A DNA stretch of 64,000 nt from Janthinobacterium sp. TB1-E2 (GTDB lineage: Bacteria > Pseudomonadota > Gammaproteobacteria > Burkholderiales > Burkholderiaceae_D). The notes under the pieces were generated by a model. It was given only the letters and a program-made list of their open reading frames with translations. It was not told the origin of the DNA and ran no database searches. The stretch's first letter is position 1. Each line of letters starts with the position of its first letter. The stretch spans positions 5,208,001 through 5,272,000 of the forward strand of contig NZ_CP142523.1 in assembly GCF_036885605.1 (NCBI RefSeq), written 5' to 3'. Both the position numbers and the translations under genes were made by a program. Below, piece after piece: positions 18,190 to 27,114 of the stretch.

Positions 18190-19086
18190 ATGCTCGATTA
18201 TGCCGCCCTCGCCGCCCTGGCCGCCGTCATCCGCGAAGGCAGTTTCGAGCGCGCGGCGCGCGCCTTGCACGTGACGCCATCAGCCATTTCGCAGCGCATC
18301 CGCCTGCTGGAAGAGCGCGTCGGTTGCGCGCTGGTCATCCGCGACCAGCCCTGCCGCGCGACGGAAACGGGCCGGCGCTTGTGCCAGCATGTGGACCAGG
18401 TGCAATTGCTGGAACAGGATTTGCAGGGCACCTTGCCGGCGCTGGCAGCGCAGGGCATGTCGCGCGCCAGCGTGCCCATCGCCGTGAACGCCGACAGCCT
18501 GGCCACCTGGCTGGCGCCCGCCATCGCCGCCTTCGGGGCCGCGCATCCGGTGCTGCTGCAAGTGGCCGTCGACGATCAGGACCATACGGCCGAGTGGCTG
18601 CGCAGCGGCGCCGTGCTGGCCGCCGTCAGCGCCACGGCCCGGCCCGCTTCCGGCTGCAACAGCCGTCCGCTGGGCGCCATGCGCTACCTGGCGGCCGCCA
18701 GTCCCGCCTTCCTGCAGCGGCATTTTGCCCACGGCGTCGGCGCCGCCAGCCTGGCGCTGGCGCCCAGCCTCGTGTTCAATGCCAAGGATGAGCTGCAGGC
18801 GCGCTGGGTGCGGCGCCTGTGCCACCGGCACGTGGAGTTGCCGCGCCACACCCTGCCCTCGTCGCATGCTTTCGTCACGGCCGCCCTGGCCGGCATGGGC
18901 TGGGGCTTGCATCCGCAGGCGCTGATCCAGTCCCATCTCGATAATGGCAGCCTGGTCGAACTGCTGCCCGATGCGCCATTGGACGTGCCCCTGCACTGGC
19001 ATACGGCGCGCGCAGCCTCCAGCCTGCTCGATGGCTTGAGCGCCGCCATCCTGGCCGCCGCCCGCACGGGCCTGCTGCCGCCCTGA
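18190..19086 (+). CDS. argP: LysR-family regulator of the ArgP/LysG type
   Basis: 298 aa from ATG 18190 with AAGGAGA upstream; the longer open frame upstream runs through the antisense of argO and is not coding. The N-terminal helix-turn-helix is LysR type (AALAAVIREGSFERAARALH, then VTPSAISQRIRLLEERVG). The effector domain follows, with the group's PAIAAFGAAHPVLLQVAVDD. It should control the divergent exporter gene in response to lysine or arginine; that link is inferred from position. It ends 9 bp from the convergent MFS gene. Confidence 0.9.
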   Translation: MLDYAALAALAAVIREGSFERAARALHVTPSAISQRIRLLEERVGCALVIRDQPCRATETGRRLCQHVDQVQLLEQDLQGTLPALAAQGMSRASVPIAVNADSLATWLAPAIAAFGAAHPVLLQVAVDDQDHTAEWLRSGAVLAAVSATARPASGCNSRPLGAMRYLAAASPAFLQRHFAHGVGAASLALAPSLVFNAKDELQARWVRRLCHRHVELPRHTLPSSHAFVTAALAGMGWGLHPQALIQSHLDNGSLVELLPDAPLDVPLHWHTARAASSLLDGLSAAILAAARTGLLPP

Positions 19087-19095
19087 TTGCCAGCG

Positions 19096-20355
19096 TCAGC
19101 GCTGGTCGCTGCTGAGTGCGAAGCGCCAGCGCCGCAGGTCGACGTTCAAGCGCAACTGGTGATGCTTGACCAGATAGCGCACGCCGACGAGGGCCGCCGC
19201 CAGACCGGACAAAGCGCCGATGCCCAGCGCCCAGCGCGGGCCGAAGGTGTCGGCCACCCAGCCCACGATGGGTGCGCCCAGCGGCGTGCCGCCCGCCGAA
19301 ATGGCCAGCACGATGGCCATCACGCGGCCCCGCATGGCGGGCGCCGTCGACAGTTGCACGCTGCTGTTGACGCTGGTGGTAAAGGTTTGCGCGGCAATGC
19401 CGATGACCACCAGCATCATGCCGAACAGCCAGTAATTGGGCATCACGGCGGCCAGCGCGCACGCCAGGCCGAACAGTGCGGCCGCGCCCAGCAGCAAGGC
19501 CAGCGTGGGCTGGCCGCGCCCCGCCGCCAGCAAGGCGCCGGCCACGGAGCCGCAAGCCATAATCGAACTGAGCACGCCATACTGGCCCGCACCCGCATGG
19601 AAGGCCGTGACGGACATGGTCGACAGGAAAATCGGAAAATTCAGGCCGAAGGTGCCGATCAGGAACAGCATCAGCAGGATGGCCATCAGGTCGGGCCGCT
19701 GGCGCACGTAGCGGAAACCCTCGCCCAGGCTGGCGCGTGTGGCCTTCAGGCGCGGCGCGCGGCGCAGCAATTCCACGCGCAGCAGCAACAGCGAACCGAT
19801 CACGGCGGCAAACGAGACGGCGTTGATGATGAAGACCCAGCCGCTGCCGACGCTGCTGATGAGCAAGCCGGCCACGGCCGGGCCCAGCATGCGCGCCGCA
19901 TTGAACGACGTGGAATTGAGCGCCACGGCATTGGTCAAGTCTTCCTCGCCGACGATTTCGGCAACGAAGGTCTGGCGCACGGGCGAATCGAAGGCCGTCA
20001 CGCAGCCGAGCAGGAAAGCAAACACATACACGTGCCACAGTTGCACGAGGCCGCTGATGCACAGCAAGCCCAGTCCCAGCGCCAGCAATCCCATGGCCGC
20101 CTGCGTGCACAGCAGCAGCTTGCGCCGGTCGAGCAAGTCGGCCGCCATGCCCGTCAGGGGCAGCAACAGCAGCTGCGGGCCGAATTGCAAGGCCATGACG
20201 ATGCCGACGGCGCTGGCATTGTGCTGCGTCAATTCGCTGAGCACCAGCCAATCCTGCGCCGTGCGCTGCATCCAGGTGCCGATATTCGACACGAGGGCGC
20301 CGCCGGCCCAGATACGGTAATTGGGAATGCGTAGCGAACGGAATGTGTTGTTCAT
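19096..20355 (-). CDS. MFS transporter, probable efflux pump
   Basis: 419 aa, about 12 hydrophobic segments. The N-terminus FRSLRIPNYRIWAGGALVSN, then IGTWMQRTAQDWLVL, is characteristic of the EntS-like MFS_3 group. The loop between helices 2 and 3 carries GMAADLLDRRKLLL, the A-motif-like sequence of drug and siderophore exporters. It follows marR by 45 bp on the same strand, so the two are likely one transcription unit under MarR control. The exported compound is unknown. Confidence 0.85.
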   Translation of the reverse strand: MNNTFRSLRIPNYRIWAGGALVSNIGTWMQRTAQDWLVLSELTQHNASAVGIVMALQFGPQLLLLPLTGMAADLLDRRKLLLCTQAAMGLLALGLGLLCISGLVQLWHVYVFAFLLGCVTAFDSPVRQTFVAEIVGEEDLTNAVALNSTSFNAARMLGPAVAGLLISSVGSGWVFIINAVSFAAVIGSLLLLRVELLRRAPRLKATRASLGEGFRYVRQRPDLMAILLMLFLIGTFGLNFPIFLSTMSVTAFHAGAGQYGVLSSIMACGSVAGALLAAGRGQPTLALLLGAAALFGLACALAAVMPNYWLFGMMLVVIGIAAQTFTTSVNSSVQLSTAPAMRGRVMAIVLAISAGGTPLGAPIVGWVADTFGPRWALGIGALSGLAAALVGVRYLVKHHQLRLNVDLRRWRFALSSDQR

Positions 20356-20400
20356 CTGGGCGTGCGGGCTCCTTGCCGGGTGTTAAGGTCTAGCAGCGGA

Positions 20401-20844
20401 TCATTCCGCCAAGCGTTTGAGTAATGCCACCGCCTTGTCCAGTTCGGTGACTTCGTCCGGCGTGAGCCGGGTTTCGATGGTGCGCGCCAGCCAGTCTTCT
20501 CGCGCGGCGCGGCTGGCCGCGATCCAGACGCGGCAGCTGTCCGTCAGGGTCAGGATCGTTTGCCGTCCGTCAGCCGGATCGGGCGAACCCGTCACCATCC
20601 GCGCTTCCGTCAAGGCTTGCACGGTGGCGGCCATCGACTGGGGCCGCATGCCTTCGGCGCGGGCCAGGCTGCTGGCGGTGGCGGGGCCGTCGCGCTCGAG
20701 ACGGCTCAGCACGGATGCCTGCGACATGCTGACATCCCCCAGGTGCGCCTCTTCGCGCAGGCGGCGGCGCAACTTGCCGATCAGGATGCGCAATTCGCCG
20801 GCCAGTTGCAGGACTTGTTCGTGGTCTTCTTGTGTCGTGTGCAT
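20401..20844 (-). CDS. MarR-family transcriptional regulator
   Basis: 147 aa, the usual MarR size. The winged helix-turn-helix is at residues about 38-105 (VSMSQASVLSRLERDGPATA, then SSLARAEGMRPQSMAATVQAL), with a wing containing DPADGRQTILTLT. It lies upstream of the MFS gene on the same strand. A perfect inverted repeat 36 bp upstream of its start (20880-20917) is the likely operator. This suggests an EmrR/MarR-type autoregulated efflux unit; the ligand is unknown. Confidence 0.92.
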   Translation of the reverse strand: MHTTQEDHEQVLQLAGELRILIGKLRRRLREEAHLGDVSMSQASVLSRLERDGPATASSLARAEGMRPQSMAATVQALTEARMVTGSPDPADGRQTILTLTDSCRVWIAASRAAREDWLARTIETRLTPDEVTELDKAVALLKRLAE

Positions 20845-20879
20845 GGGAGCGAAAGTGGATCAACGGCCCCTACTATAAC

Positions 20880-20917
20880 AGATATGCAGGTAGACTGCAC
20901 AGTTTGCCTGCATATCT
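20880..20917. promoter_or_regulatory. Probable MarR operator (perfect inverted repeat)
   Basis: AGATATGCAGG (20880-20890) and CCTGCATATCT (20907-20917) are exact inverted repeats of 11 bp separated by 16 bp. The site lies just upstream of marR, next to a minus-strand TATAGT that could be its -10 box. Autoregulation is inferred from position and symmetry. Confidence 0.7.
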
Positions 20918-20943
20918 TGCCTAAGTGACCAGAATGTGGACGC

Positions 20944-20981
20944 AAAAAAGCCGGGGCGGGAGATATCCTCCCTGCCCCGGC
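20944..20981 (-). terminator. Intrinsic terminator of the flg operon (after flgL)
   Basis: Read on the minus strand, a GC-rich stem (GCCGGGGC with GCCCCGGC, extended by GGG/CCC pairs) is followed directly by TTTTTT. It lies about 30 bp beyond the flgL stop, at the end of the flgB-L run. This is the clearest terminator in the window. Confidence 0.88.
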
Positions 20982-21009
20982 TTGCCGGTCATCCTGCCGA
21001 TGCCCGTTC

Positions 21010-22251
21010 TTAGCTGATGTAGTTAAACAGCGACAAGCCCGAGATCGAAGTGAACGTTTTTTGCGCCGCCTGCAGGGTTACCTGTTGCTGGCTGAAGGTG
21101 GAAATGGCTTTCACCATGTCCAGGTCCTGCAGGTCCGACAGGGTGGTGGCGTACTGGATGTCGAGGTCATCACCGGCGCTGTCGAGGTAATCGAGTTCCT
21201 TCATGCGGGAACCGACGTCGGCGCGCACGGACAGCACGTTATCGTAGGCCGTGTCGAGAATATTGTGCGCGGCGTTCAAGCCGTTCGTCAGGCGCGCCTG
21301 GGCAGCATCGCCACTGCCCGTCTGGCGCAGTACGCCGATCAGGTTTTTCACGGTGGTAAACAACGACTCCTTGGCGCTCGGCTCCAGGGTAAAGCTGTCC
21401 TGGTCGGCCGGCTTGCCCGTGATGTTCACTTGCTGGCCGTCGAAGGTGATGGCGTCGCCCGCCTTGTAGGGGATGGGCACGGCAGGATTGGGCACCGTCT
21501 GGCCCAGGGTGGCGTCGGTGACGGTATAGGTGGTGACGGCGTCCGTCCCCGTGCCCGTGACCTTGAAGTCGATCGAATATTTATGCCCCGTCAATGCCGA
21601 CGGATCCGTCACCGTGCCGCCCGAGACCACGCCCGAGCCGCCGCGCGTGAAGTTGGCGGCGGCGGCGGCCGTGGTGAACTTGCCGTTGCCCGTCAGGTTG
21701 TTTTCAAACACGGTGGCGCCGGAATCGCTGGTGGCCAGGTAGCGCGCCGAACCCACCTGCAGTTCGCGCTGGCCCTGGTCGCCCACGTAGCTGGCGCCCG
21801 TCGGCGTCTGGCTGAATGGCTGGGTCGTGGATTTATAGCCGGAGAACAGGTAGCCGCCCGCGCCATCGGCCGTGTTCGCGATGCCCAGCAAGTCGGTCAG
21901 CCGGCCTTCCAGTTCCCTGGCCAGGGTATCGCGGTCGACGTCCTTCAGGGCCGGATTACCGGCTTTCAGGACCAGGTCCTTGACGTCGGCGATCAGCGAG
22001 GTGGTGCTGCCCAGCGCCAGCTCTTCCTGCGACAGGAAGTTCTTCGCGTTCGAACGGTTCGTCACGAACTGGGTATTGATCGATTGCGACTGCGTCACTT
22101 CCAGCGCGCGCGCCGAGGCGATCGGATCGTCGGCCGGCGTCAGATTGCGGCGGTTCGACGACAGCTGCATCTGCGTACGGTTCAAGGCGCCCTGCAGATT
22201 GTTCAGCTGCGAGCTGCCCTGGTCATAAATCATTCGTGTGCTGATGCGCAT
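21010..22251 (-). CDS. flgL: Hook-filament junction protein FlgL (HAP3)
   Basis: 413 aa. FlgL forms the second junction layer between hook and filament. It has flagellin-like ends: N-terminal MRISTRMIYDQGSSQLNNLQ and C-terminal TFSQQQVTLQAAQKTFTSIS, then GLSLFNYIS. The middle is a variable outer domain. It is the last gene of the flg run, 51 bp after flgK, with a terminator behind it. It is expected to be expressed with flgK as a late, FliA-dependent gene. Confidence 0.96.
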   Translation of the reverse strand: MRISTRMIYDQGSSQLNNLQGALNRTQMQLSSNRRNLTPADDPIASARALEVTQSQSINTQFVTNRSNAKNFLSQEELALGSTTSLIADVKDLVLKAGNPALKDVDRDTLARELEGRLTDLLGIANTADGAGGYLFSGYKSTTQPFSQTPTGASYVGDQGQRELQVGSARYLATSDSGATVFENNLTGNGKFTTAAAAANFTRGGSGVVSGGTVTDPSALTGHKYSIDFKVTGTGTDAVTTYTVTDATLGQTVPNPAVPIPYKAGDAITFDGQQVNITGKPADQDSFTLEPSAKESLFTTVKNLIGVLRQTGSGDAAQARLTNGLNAAHNILDTAYDNVLSVRADVGSRMKELDYLDSAGDDLDIQYATTLSDLQDLDMVKAISTFSQQQVTLQAAQKTFTSISGLSLFNYIS

Positions 22252-22302
22252 GATGCTGCCCTTCCAGAAAGCCGCCGCGCGCTACGTCGCGGCAAAAATT
22301 GA

Positions 22303-24270
22303 TTAACGTCCCAGGCCGATCACCACGTCGAACAGGGTACTGGCAATCTGCATGACCTTGCCGCACGCCTGGTAGGACTGCTGATAACGCAGCAGGTTGG
22401 CCGCCTCTTCGTCGAGGTTGACGCCGGAGACAGCCTGCTGCTGGGTGCTAACCTGCTGCAGCAACGCCAGACTGGCCAGGCCGCTGACCTGCACTTCGCG
22501 CGTCTTGTTGCCCACGAAGCTGACGGTTTGCGCATACGAACCCTGGAACGTGGCATTGCCGCCATCGAGGATGTTCTTCGTCTGCAAGCCCGCCAGCAGC
22601 GCGGCGTTGCGGTTGTCGCCCACGCCGCCCGTATTGGGCTTGATGGTAAAGGTGTCGCCCTGCGCCGGCGCGCCCGTCATGCTGACATTGATGCCGCCAA
22701 AGCTGAAGTTGTCGCCTTCCGTATACGGGATGTTCGCCGTGCCGGCCGGATACGTCGTGGTGGCGCCGTTCAAACCCTTGACCGTCACCGCCTGGCCCGC
22801 CGGGAAACCCGTCAGCGAGGTGGTCGCCTTGTCATACGTCAAGGTCACGGGACCCGTCAGGGCATTGCCCGGGGTCAGGTAGGCCTTGTCGACGGAGCCG
22901 GCGCTGAGCTTGCCCGAACCCGTATTGGCCACGGGCGCCGACGTGGCGATCGGCGCGGCGGCGGCGATCTTGTTGCGGTCGGTGATCAGCACGTTCAGAC
23001 CGGCCGCGCCATTCGCCGTCGGCCGGATGACGTAGTTGTCGCCCTGGGCGGCCGTGCCCGAGATCGAGAAATCGACGCCGTCGATGGTTTGCGGCCCCGT
23101 TTGCGGATACGGATTGATGATGGTGTGTGCGCCGTCGGACTCGCGCGTCACCACATAGTTGCTGCCATCGTATTTCAGGCTGTAATCGCTGGCCGTCAGC
23201 TTGGTCGGGTCGCTGACCTTGGCCGACAGCACGGTGGTGCTGCTGGTGTTGTTGCCGCGGTCAGCGCCGATCACGGGATCGGGAATCTTGAAAAAATCGC
23301 CGCCCATGGCGCCATTCAGATCCTGGCCCAGCTTGTGCTGGTCGTTGAAGGTGCTGGCCAGCGCGATGGCCACCTTGCCCAGCGAGTTCTGGACATTGTC
23401 CAAGGTGCCGCTACGAAATTCCAGCAAGCCGCCCAGCGAGCCACCGGTCAGGGAGTTGTCCGGCAGCACGGTCACGGTATTACCCGTGACATAGCCCACC
23501 TCGATGCGGTTCGGGTCCGTGCGCGAAGGCGTGGCCGCCAGCTCGAAGCTGCGGTCGGCCACCACCAGGGGCTGCCCAGCGCCGATGGAAATGGTGACGG
23601 TATTGTTGGCAGCGGGCTGCACCGTCGCCTTCACGTATTTGTTCAATTCCGTGATCAGCTGGTCGCGCTGGTCGAGCAGATCGTTGGGCTGGTTGCTGGC
23701 GTCGACCGACAACTGGGAAATCGACTTGTTCAACTCGGCGAGCTGCTTGGCGTAGGTATTGATGACCGTCACATTCGACGTGATCTGCGAATTGACGCCG
23801 TCGCCGATCTCCGTCAGGCGCGCGCTCAGCCCCTGGAAACGCGAAGCGAGCGAGCCGGCGCTCGACAGCAGCGCCTGGCGCGACGCCACCGACGAAGGAT
23901 TGGCGCTGAAATCCTGCACGCCCTTGAAGAAATCCTGCATGGCTGGCGACAGGCCCGCCGTGGGATCGGCCAGCAAGTTATCGATCTGGCTGATCTGCGT
24001 GTAATAGGCGTCGAGTGAGCTGGTCGCGCTTTGCGCGGCATTGACCTGGGTGGCCATGAAGCTGTCGTACTGGCGCTTGATCTGCGACACTTCCGTGCCC
24101 GTGCCAACGAAGCCATAGCCAGCATAGTTGGACTGCGAAGTCTGCTGCAGCACCACCTGGCGGTTGTAGCCGGCCACGTTGGCATTGGTGATGTTATGCC
24201 CGGTCGTCGACAGGCCCACCTGCGCTGCAAGCAAACCGCTCTTACCGATGCTGAGTAGATTCGAAGTCAT
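22303..24270 (-). CDS. flgK: Hook-filament junction protein FlgK (HAP1)
   Basis: 655 aa, longer than the enterobacterial form (about 550) because of a large variable middle region. FlgK forms the first junction layer on the hook. The N-terminal motif TGHNITNANVAGYNRQ and the C-terminal QVSGVNLDEEAANLLRYQQS-like stretch (here SGVNLDEEAANLLRYQQSYQ) identify it. A sigma-28-like promoter lies 29-55 bp upstream of the start, so flgK-flgL can be transcribed late, apart from flgB-J. Confidence 0.97.
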   Translation of the reverse strand: MTSNLLSIGKSGLLAAQVGLSTTGHNITNANVAGYNRQVVLQQTSQSNYAGYGFVGTGTEVSQIKRQYDSFMATQVNAAQSATSSLDAYYTQISQIDNLLADPTAGLSPAMQDFFKGVQDFSANPSSVASRQALLSSAGSLASRFQGLSARLTEIGDGVNSQITSNVTVINTYAKQLAELNKSISQLSVDASNQPNDLLDQRDQLITELNKYVKATVQPAANNTVTISIGAGQPLVVADRSFELAATPSRTDPNRIEVGYVTGNTVTVLPDNSLTGGSLGGLLEFRSGTLDNVQNSLGKVAIALASTFNDQHKLGQDLNGAMGGDFFKIPDPVIGADRGNNTSSTTVLSAKVSDPTKLTASDYSLKYDGSNYVVTRESDGAHTIINPYPQTGPQTIDGVDFSISGTAAQGDNYVIRPTANGAAGLNVLITDRNKIAAAAPIATSAPVANTGSGKLSAGSVDKAYLTPGNALTGPVTLTYDKATTSLTGFPAGQAVTVKGLNGATTTYPAGTANIPYTEGDNFSFGGINVSMTGAPAQGDTFTIKPNTGGVGDNRNAALLAGLQTKNILDGGNATFQGSYAQTVSFVGNKTREVQVSGLASLALLQQVSTQQQAVSGVNLDEEAANLLRYQQSYQACGKVMQIASTLFDVVIGLGR

Positions 24271-24298
24271 GGTGTCTTATTGGTTACCGTCAAATGTA

Positions 24299-24325
24299 TT
24301 TACGGCAGCCGCGGCGAAAACTTGA
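24299..24325 (-). promoter_or_regulatory. Sigma-28 (FliA) promoter candidate for flgK-flgL
   Basis: On the minus strand TCAAGTTT (24325-24318), an 11-base spacer and GCCGTAAA (24306-24299). Against the consensus TAAAGTTT-N11-GCCGATAA this is 7 of 8 in the -35 and 6 of 8 in the -10, with exact spacing. It lies in the 88-bp flgJ-flgK gap. Confidence 0.75.
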
Positions 24326-24358
24326 AGCGCGCGGCCTGCACGGGAGCACGGCGGGTTG

Positions 24359-25285
24359 CTAGCCGACCAGCGAATTCTTGATAATTTTTGTCAATTTGGC
24401 AGCGTAATTCGGGTCCGTCGCGTAGCCGGCTTTCTGCAAGCCGTGGGCGAACGTACTGGCGTCGCCCGCGCTGGCCAGTACTTTTTCGTAGCGCTTATTG
24501 TTGGTAATCAGCTGCGCATAATCCTTGAAGCTGTCCGCATAGCTGTCGTAGGCGCGGAATTTCTCCACCTTGCGCTGCGCCTTGCCATTCACATATTCCG
24601 TGGTGACGGCTTCCGTGACCTTGCCCTTCCAGTCGCTGGACGCCTTGATGCCGAACAGGTTGTGGCTGCTGCTGCCGTCGCGGGCGATGATTTCGCGCTT
24701 GCCCCAGCCCGTTTCCAGCGCCGCCTGGCCCAGCATGAACTTGGCCGGGATGCCGGTGGCGCGGCTCGCTTCTTCCGCATGCACGCCGAGCTTTTCCTGG
24801 AAGGCGCGCACGTGCGGCGCCTGCGTGGCGTTGGCCTTGTCGCTCAGGGTCTTGCCGGTGCCGGTGGCGCTGGCTGCGCCCTCGGTGAGTGCGCCCTGCT
24901 GCTGGCGGAAGGCGGCCAGCGCCTGCGCCATGCTCGACGAGCGGGGCGATGGCGCTTCGGCGCCATCGGCGGCCAGCGCCTGGTTCGACGACGACAACTG
25001 GCGGATCAGCACGTCCGCCAGGCCCGTGCCGCGCTTGGCCAGGTTCTGGCTCGTCTGCTGGTCCAGCATCGAGGTGTACATCTTGCTTTGCTGGCTATCC
25101 ATGATGCCGTCCTGCGGCGTCGCTTCGCGCATGCTTTTCATCATCATGTTGATGAACATGGCTTCGAATTGCGTGGCCGCCTCTTTCAGGGCGGCGGGGT
25201 CCTTCGCCTTGGCGGACTGGCGCAAGCCATCCATGCCCTTGACGTCATAGGCGGCGGTATTGTTGAGGTCGGTTTGGCTGATCAT
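24359..25285 (-). CDS. flgJ: FlgJ: rod cap and peptidoglycan glucosaminidase
   Basis: 308 aa from the ATG at 25285 (MISQTDLNNT...); a TTG eight codons earlier would overlap flgI. FlgJ caps the growing rod and opens a hole in peptidoglycan. The N-terminal rod-binding domain (residues about 30-90) has ATQFEAMFINMMMKSMREAT. The C-terminal glucosaminidase domain (about 150-305) has the catalytic-glutamate region QAALETGWGKREI. Both halves are fused, as in beta- and gammaproteobacteria. It follows flgI by 10 bp. Confidence 0.96.
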   Translation of the reverse strand: MISQTDLNNTAAYDVKGMDGLRQSAKAKDPAALKEAATQFEAMFINMMMKSMREATPQDGIMDSQQSKMYTSMLDQQTSQNLAKRGTGLADVLIRQLSSSNQALAADGAEAPSPRSSSMAQALAAFRQQQGALTEGAASATGTGKTLSDKANATQAPHVRAFQEKLGVHAEEASRATGIPAKFMLGQAALETGWGKREIIARDGSSSHNLFGIKASSDWKGKVTEAVTTEYVNGKAQRKVEKFRAYDSYADSFKDYAQLITNNKRYEKVLASAGDASTFAHGLQKAGYATDPNYAAKLTKIIKNSLVG

Positions 25286-25295
25286 GGCGTATCCA

Positions 25296-26411
25296 TCAAA
25301 TGATTTCAAGTTCGGCGCGCAGCGAACCGGCCGCCTTCATCGCCTGCAGGATGGCCAGCAAGTCTTGCGGCGAGGCGCCGATGGCGTTCAGGGCTTTCAC
25401 CACCTCGGACAGCGAGGCGCCGCCCTTGACCAGCATGACCTTGCCCGGTTCCTTCTTGATATCGATCTGCGCCGTCTGCGTGACCACCGTGCGCCCGCCC
25501 GACAAGGGGGCCGGCTGGCTCACCTGCGGCTCGACATTGATGGTGACGGACAGGTTGCCGTGCGAAATGGCGCACGTTTCCAGGGTGACGGACTGGTTCA
25601 TCACGACGGAACCGGTGCGCGCATTCATGATGACCTTGGCCGCCAGGCGGGCCGGATTGACTTCGATGCTTTCCAGCTGGCCCAGGAAGGACACGCGCTG
25701 GTCGCTGCCGCCCGGCGACTGCACCTGGATCACGCGGCCATCGAGCGCGGCGGCCGTGCCGGCGCCGTAGCGGCTGTTGATGGCGTCGACCACGCGGCTG
25801 GCGGTGGCGAAATCGGTGGCGTTCAATTCCAGGCGGATCGTATTGTTGGCGCCCAGCGCCGAAGGCACGGTGCGCTCGACGGTGGCGCCGCCCGAGATGC
25901 GTCCCACGCTCAGGTGATTGATGACAACGGAGCTGCCGGCCGCCTGCGCGCCCACGCCGCCCACCAGCACATTGCCCTGCGCCATGCCGTACACCTGGCC
26001 GTCGGCGCCCTTCAACGGGGTCATCAGCAAGGTGCCGCCGCGCAAGCTTTTCGCATTGCCCATCGACGACACCGTCACGTCGAGCAGCTGGCCCGGCTGG
26101 GCAAACGCGGGCAAGGCCGTCGTCACCATCACGGCGGCCACGTTTTTCAATTGCAAGCTCGTGCCTTGCGGCAAGTTGATGCCTTGCTGCTGCAGCATGG
26201 CCGCCACGCTCTGGATGGTAAATGGGGTTTGCGTGGTCTGGTCGCCGCTGCCGTCGAGGCCGACGACGAGGCCATAGCCCATCAGCTGATTCTGGCGCAC
26301 GCCGGCGATGCTGGCCAGGTCCTTGATACGCTCGGCCTGCGCCACGGGCGCCAGCAGGGAAGCAGCCAGGCCGCAGATGACTAAAAAGCGGGGGAAAGTA
26401 ATCGTTGCCAT
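25296..26411 (-). CDS. flgI: Flagellar P-ring protein FlgI
   Basis: 371 aa, normal. FlgI polymerises in the periplasm around the rod. A Sec signal peptide is clear (LVICGLAASLLAPVAQA), and the mature protein opens with the conserved ERIKDLASIAGVRQNQLMGY, then GLVVGLDGSGD. It starts 2 bp after flgH and is followed 10 bp later by flgJ. It depends on the chaperone FlgA, whose gene lies at 32141. Confidence 0.98.
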   Translation of the reverse strand: MATITFPRFLVICGLAASLLAPVAQAERIKDLASIAGVRQNQLMGYGLVVGLDGSGDQTTQTPFTIQSVAAMLQQQGINLPQGTSLQLKNVAAVMVTTALPAFAQPGQLLDVTVSSMGNAKSLRGGTLLMTPLKGADGQVYGMAQGNVLVGGVGAQAAGSSVVINHLSVGRISGGATVERTVPSALGANNTIRLELNATDFATASRVVDAINSRYGAGTAAALDGRVIQVQSPGGSDQRVSFLGQLESIEVNPARLAAKVIMNARTGSVVMNQSVTLETCAISHGNLSVTINVEPQVSQPAPLSGGRTVVTQTAQIDIKKEPGKVMLVKGGASLSEVVKALNAIGASPQDLLAILQAMKAAGSLRAELEII

Positions 26412-26413
26412 GA

Positions 26414-27064
26414 TCAGAACGGCAGCAGGCTGAGGAAGAAGCGCGACGCCATCGACGCCATTTCAGCGCGGTCGATCTGGCTGTTGGTGCGGTATTCGAC
26501 GCGCGCGTCGGCCACCTGGGTCGACGGCACGACGTTGCCCGTGCCGATGGTGTCCGGATTGACCATGCCCGAGAAGCGGATGAATTCCGTGCCCTTGTTC
26601 ATGGCGATCTGTTTTTCGCCAGCGACGATCAGATTGCCGTTCGGCAGCACTTCAATCACCGTCACGCCGATCACGCCGGAAAACGTGTTGCTGGCGGACT
26701 GGTTGTCGCCATCGGCAAATTTCGTCGCGCCACTCGCCGAGACGGTGCCGCCCAGGCGGCCCTGCAGCATGCCCGGCGTGCTGAAGCCCACGCTGCCCGA
26801 CTTGTTGCCGGAACTGGCGCCCGCCTTGACGGCATTCGTGCGCTCGGTGATGGCGATCGTCATGGTGTCGCCCACGTGGCGCGCGCGGCGGTCTTCGAAG
26901 GCGGGGCGGTAGGTCGACGGCTGGTAGATGGAGCCATTGTTGGCGACCACGGGTTCCGGCATCGGCGCGCGCGTGGTGGTCGGATATTGCACGATGGACG
27001 TAGGCGTGATGGCGCAGCCGGACAGCAGGACTGCGGACAACAAAGCGATGATGGGGTATTGCAT
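26414..27064 (-). CDS. flgH: Flagellar L-ring lipoprotein FlgH
   Basis: 216 aa from the ATG at 27064, which has a GGAGG site; the upstream 12 codons open in frame are not needed. FlgH forms the outer-membrane ring. A lipoprotein signal is present (IIALLSAVLLSGC, lipobox cysteine at about residue 16). Conserved segments include RHVGDTMTIAITERTNA, GVIGVTVIEVLPNGNLIVAG and the C-terminal VADARVEYRTNSQIDRAEM. Confidence 0.97.
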   Translation of the reverse strand: MQYPIIALLSAVLLSGCAITPTSIVQYPTTTRAPMPEPVVANNGSIYQPSTYRPAFEDRRARHVGDTMTIAITERTNAVKAGASSGNKSGSVGFSTPGMLQGRLGGTVSASGATKFADGDNQSASNTFSGVIGVTVIEVLPNGNLIVAGEKQIAMNKGTEFIRFSGMVNPDTIGTGNVVPSTQVADARVEYRTNSQIDRAEMASMASRFFLSLLPF

Positions 27065-27114
27065 GGCGAACCTCCGCTGCCATCCGGCGGCGGATGGCAT
27101 GACGACTATGAAAA

